A stretch of 64,000 bases of DNA from Saprospiraceae bacterium (GTDB lineage Bacteria; Bacteroidota; Bacteroidia; Chitinophagales; Saprospiraceae), in the NCBI GenBank assembly GCA_028285545.1, contig JANQPA010000050.1, positions 1 through 64,000 of the forward strand, given 5' to 3'. The notes under the pieces are model-generated. The model ran no database searches, was not told the origin of the DNA, and saw only the letters and a list, made by a program, of their open reading frames with translations. Positions 61,139-64,000 of this stretch are shown here, piece after piece (positions within the stretch are counted from its first letter, which is position 1; each line of letters opens with the position of its first letter). The translations under genes and the position numbers were made by a program.

Positions 61139-62870
61139 CAGCGGACCTTTGAATAATAATATTTTCAAGCACTAACATATCCATCTTTGTTCTCAAAAAA
61201 CACTCCAAGGCATGTTCGGGCGTATTAACAATGGGTTCATTTTCATTAAAAGAAGTATTCAAGAGGATAGGCACCCCTGTTTTTTCATAAAACTTCTCAA
61301 TTAGGCGATGGTATCTGGGGTTGACAGTTCTATCTACCGTTTGTAATCGACCAGTACCATTGACATGAGTAACAGCAGGAATAACCTGGTGTTTTTCAGC
61401 CTTAATATCAAAGACTTTTTCCATGAAGGGAACGTCATCTACTTGTTCAAAATACTCGCTAACATGTTCTTTTAAGATGGACGGAGCAAAAGGACGAAAA
61501 CTTTCTCTCTTTTTAATTTTTGCATTTAGCAATGCCTTGGCATCCTCTCTACGAGGGTCTACAATAATGGAGCGATTTCCTAATGCGCGCGGACCAAACT
61601 CTGCTTTGCCTTGATACCAGCCTACTACGCCAGCATCTAACAATTGTTCTACTACCTGATCCATTAGCTCTTCGTCCTCAATTTTTTGAAAAGAAATGTT
61701 TCTGCCCTTTAAAATGGACTCGATATCTTCATTTTTAAAAGAAATTCCTGTATAAGGCTCTACTTTAAAATTGCCTCTGGGTTTTCCTAAATCATGATGA
61801 TAAAAATAAAGAGCAGAACCTGTTGCTGTCCCTGCATCATGACCAGCAGGAGGGACAAAGAGATTTTTGAAAGAAGTATTTTTAATTAATTTGCCATTGG
61901 CCACTGAGTTTTGAGCAACCCCACCGGTAATGCATAAATTGTTTAACCCTGTTTTCTGATATAGATCTTCCGCCATATAGAAGATGAGGTCTTCAGTAAC
62001 CTTTTGAACAGAAGCTGCAAGGTCTTTATGATGTTGACTCAATGGTTCTCCTTTTTTTCGGAGGGGACCAAATTTTTCAATAAAAAGATCTGTAAAAATA
62101 GGGTCTACAGTTGGAGCCCCCCCTTCCCAACTCATGTTGACTCCCTCCTTAAAGTGCCGAAAATATTTGCCATTCAATTCAAAGAGTCCATTTTTTTTAA
62201 AATGGATGATCTCGTTTTTGATTTTATCAACCAGGCTTGGCTGACCATAAGGCGAAAGCCCCATCACTTTGTATTCATCCCCATAATGAGGAAAGCCTAG
62301 ATATTGAGTGAAAGTGGTATATAAAATACCAAGGGAATGAGGATAAGAAACACTATCTATGACTTTAATTTTGAGATCTTTTCCGGTACCTCTCATAGTG
62401 GAGGTAAAATCTCCCATTCCATCAATAGAAAGTATGGCAGCTTCTTCAAAAGGAGAAATATGAAAGGCGGAAGCCATATGACTCCGATGATGTTCTATGA
62501 ATTTGATGCTGGCTTTAATTTTTTCGGGGTCATACCCCAGGCTCTCAGCGATATCTTTTTTGATGTTATTAATTTTCAGAGAATTGGCACCTCTATTGAG
62601 CACTGCTTTCACAGAAACCATATTTTTCAAGGTATGGAAGATCTTTTTTTCGATCTTGGCCAGAGGATTACGAGATACAGTAATATAATCTACCTCTTCC
62701 AGGCTGATGCCAGCTTCACGGAGACAAAAAGCCATAGCTTCAGTGGGCAAACCTGCCCAATGTTTTATTCTTCGAAAGCGTTCTTCTTCAGAAGCGGCAA
62801 TCAGTTCATTGTCTTTATAAATACAGGCGGAGGAGTCGCCGTGATAAGCGTTAATGCCAAGTAGGTACAT
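61128..62870 (-). CDS. NodU/CmcH-type carbamoyltransferase
   Basis: A 580-residue enzyme that transfers a carbamoyl group from carbamoyl phosphate to a hydroxyl, through an adenylated intermediate. YrdC/Kae1-like architecture: GINAYHGDSSACIYKDNEL (5-23), EEERFRRIKHWAG, HHRSHMASAF (127-136), LSIDGMGDFTSTM (147-159), ITGGVAQNSVANGKL, PAGHDAGTATGSA and C-terminal GRLQTVDRTVNPRYH, LLNTSFNENEPIV. All landmarks are intact. Start at 62870 follows the GT4 gene by 6 bases; its stop overlaps the SGNH gene's start. Target sugar unknown. Confidence 0.95.
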   Translation of the reverse strand: MYLLGINAYHGDSSACIYKDNELIAASEEERFRRIKHWAGLPTEAMAFCLREAGISLEEVDYITVSRNPLAKIEKKIFHTLKNMVSVKAVLNRGANSLKINNIKKDIAESLGYDPEKIKASIKFIEHHRSHMASAFHISPFEEAAILSIDGMGDFTSTMRGTGKDLKIKVIDSVSYPHSLGILYTTFTQYLGFPHYGDEYKVMGLSPYGQPSLVDKIKNEIIHFKKNGLFELNGKYFRHFKEGVNMSWEGGAPTVDPIFTDLFIEKFGPLRKKGEPLSQHHKDLAASVQKVTEDLIFYMAEDLYQKTGLNNLCITGGVAQNSVANGKLIKNTSFKNLFVPPAGHDAGTATGSALYFYHHDLGKPRGNFKVEPYTGISFKNEDIESILKGRNISFQKIEDEELMDQVVEQLLDAGVVGWYQGKAEFGPRALGNRSIIVDPRREDAKALLNAKIKKRESFRPFAPSILKEHVSEYFEQVDDVPFMEKVFDIKAEKHQVIPAVTHVNGTGRLQTVDRTVNPRYHRLIEKFYEKTGVPILLNTSFNENEPIVNTPEHALECFLRTKMDMLVLENIIIQRSADER

Positions 62871-62876
62871 AAATCC

Positions 62877-64000
62877 TTAATCTTTTTGGGAAAATAATTC
62901 GATGTATTGTTGTTTGATATTTGATTGATCAATAAAGTCTTTGGCATAATGCCAGGCAGATTGCGACCATTGGTTGTAAGTGGATTGAGTCATTGTAGCC
63001 GCCTTTTCAATTGCATTTACAATCTTATCTTGATTTGACAAGGGTAGATCCCAACCCGCTTTTTGAGTTTCCAGGTCTTGCCAGGGAGTCTGATCACTTA
63101 TAATAACCGGCAATCCTTTTGCAAAAGCCTCAAAGATAGCATGACCAAAATTTTCTCCCTGAGTTGGAAGAATAAAAAAATGATGTTTTTGGAGAATTTT
63201 ATTTAGCTCTGGATGAGGTACTTCACTAAGATCTTCCACATGAATGCGAGGAGGTAATTCATTTATTAACTTCTGGCAGCTTTTCCAATAGGCCAGATCT
63301 TCTTTATTTCCGATGATACTTAGATGGAGTGGGGCACTTACTTTTTGTAGACATTTCAAAAGTAAGGCCAGACCTTTAATTGGGTGGATTCGACCTACAA
63401 AAATGAAACGGAGAGGCGTTTTAAATGGTTTAGGATTCCATCTGCCAATAGGGGAGGGTAGATTGTTGATCACGGTTATTTTACTGTTGATCCCAAAAAC
63501 ATCGATAATGGATTGGGCTTCCGCTTGCGTGGTGGCATGGAAGTGAAGTTTTTGAGGCAACCTTAGTCGTTTCAGTAATTGTAGAAAGATCTTTTTTTTA
63601 TGCCTTTTGAACTGGAGGGCACTTTTTTTGAGCATGCCTCTTGGGGCCAAAACGACTGGACATGATATTTGGCCTTCGAGTAAAATTCTGAGAGGGAAGG
63701 TGGTGAAAACTTTTGAGAACATACTATTTAGATAGATGCAATCCGGATTGATTTGTGTAATGATGGTTTTTACAGCTTTGATGTTTTGATTTACTTTGGA
63801 ACTATAAAATACTTGGATATTTTGATCGTAGGTAATCCATTGGTCACTTATAATATTTTGAAGCGGCTGACTGGTTTGGTGGTCTCGATCTCCAGTGAAA
63901 ACCCAGATGCTAAATTCAGATTTTAAGGCTTTTGATAGATTAACAACGGAGCGGATGGGGCCACCTGCTTTGTAAGCGGGATCGAACCAGTCGGTGAAGA
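62877..64000 (-). CDS. Family 4 glycosyltransferase, partial (continues past the right edge)
   Basis: The open frame extends from its stop at 62877 without interruption to the end of the window, at least 374 codons. Text at the edge (FTDWFDPAYKAGGPIRSV, WVFTGDRDHQ) is a normal GT4 N-terminal domain and a start lies beyond 64000; an internal Met at 63722 is not the start. C-terminal domain: RFIFVGRIHPIKGLALLLKC, E-x7-E in GENFGHAIFEAFAKG. The gene is 6 bases upstream of the carbamoyltransferase. Confidence 0.92.
   Translation of the reverse strand, partial: FTDWFDPAYKAGGPIRSVVNLSKALKSEFSIWVFTGDRDHQTSQPLQNIISDQWITYDQNIQVFYSSKVNQNIKAVKTIITQINPDCIYLNSMFSKVFTTFPLRILLEGQISCPVVLAPRGMLKKSALQFKRHKKKIFLQLLKRLRLPQKLHFHATTQAEAQSIIDVFGINSKITVINNLPSPIGRWNPKPFKTPLRFIFVGRIHPIKGLALLLKCLQKVSAPLHLSIIGNKEDLAYWKSCQKLINELPPRIHVEDLSEVPHPELNKILQKHHFFILPTQGENFGHAIFEAFAKGLPVIISDQTPWQDLETQKAGWDLPLSNQDKIVNAIEKAATMTQSTYNQWSQSAWHYAKDFIDQSNIKQQYIELFSQKD

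Noticed and set aside
62337-62864. 175-residue plus-strand ORF
   Set aside because: Entirely antisense to the well-supported carbamoyltransferase; its composition is a mirror of that gene.

Overview
The window looks like a chromosome segment of a Bacteroidota bacterium, most plausibly from the Saprospiria or a related gliding or type IX secretion lineage. Evidence: a giant SprA translocon protein, a gingipain-family PorU-like protein, GldB, a PorT-family barrel, a secreted beta-helix protein with a type IX (T9SS) C-terminal sorting domain, AT-rich leaders without Shine-Dalgarno sequences, and TAnnTTTG-type promoter boxes. I see no rRNA, tRNA, CRISPR array, transposase or integrase.

Layout. 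(1) 1-6.2 kb: a small membrane protein converges on a minus-strand set of three SurA/PpiC-type periplasmic folding factors with purD upstream. (2) 6.2-10 kb: a gap rich in dyad repeats, a 64-residue HTH protein and the beta-helix T9SS cargo. (3) 10.2-22.4 kb: ruvA, the 2462-residue sprA, a two-component pair (kinase, response regulator) and pyrD. (4) 22.4-35 kb: housekeeping genes (nadC, tatA, hisS-gatA, pheS) mixed with gldB, a PorT-like barrel, a 2OG-Fe(II) oxygenase, a DUF937 protein, a lytic transglycosylase and a rhomboid protease. (5) 35.3-40.3 kb: a 1669-residue C25-peptidase (PorU2-like) gene. (6) 40.3-64 kb: a surface-polysaccharide cluster with glycosyltransferases, a flippase, two polymerase/ligase-type membrane proteins, two paralogous ArnT-like transferases, a FemAB-like transferase, a methyltransferase, GDP-mannose and GDP-fucose synthesis (manC, gmd, fcl), a sulfotransferase, and a tightly overlapping decoration module (carbamoyltransferase, SGNH protein, MBOAT acyltransferase, GT2). 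The last gene runs off the right edge.

How it fits together: the PpiC proteins probably help fold outer-membrane proteins. SprA forms the T9SS channel, and C25 PorU-type proteins process T9SS cargo whose sorting domain is removed on anchoring to surface glycolipid. The polysaccharide cluster encodes a separate, heavily decorated (fucose, sulfate, acyl, carbamoyl, methyl) surface glycan.

Most notable non-coding observations: (a) the two giant T9SS genes, sprA and the PorU2-like gene, have matching upstream modules: a long perfect palindrome with a nearly identical 13-nt core but unrelated arms, then TTGTTGAAT and AATCCCG at similar spacing. (b) Many gaps hold low-complexity tandem repeats with 7-, 8- or 20-nt periods whose sequence differs from gap to gap but which often carry their own complementary arm, giving long imperfect hairpins; in places they run into gene ends or supply a start codon. 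Everything here was read by eye; no alignment or database search was run.
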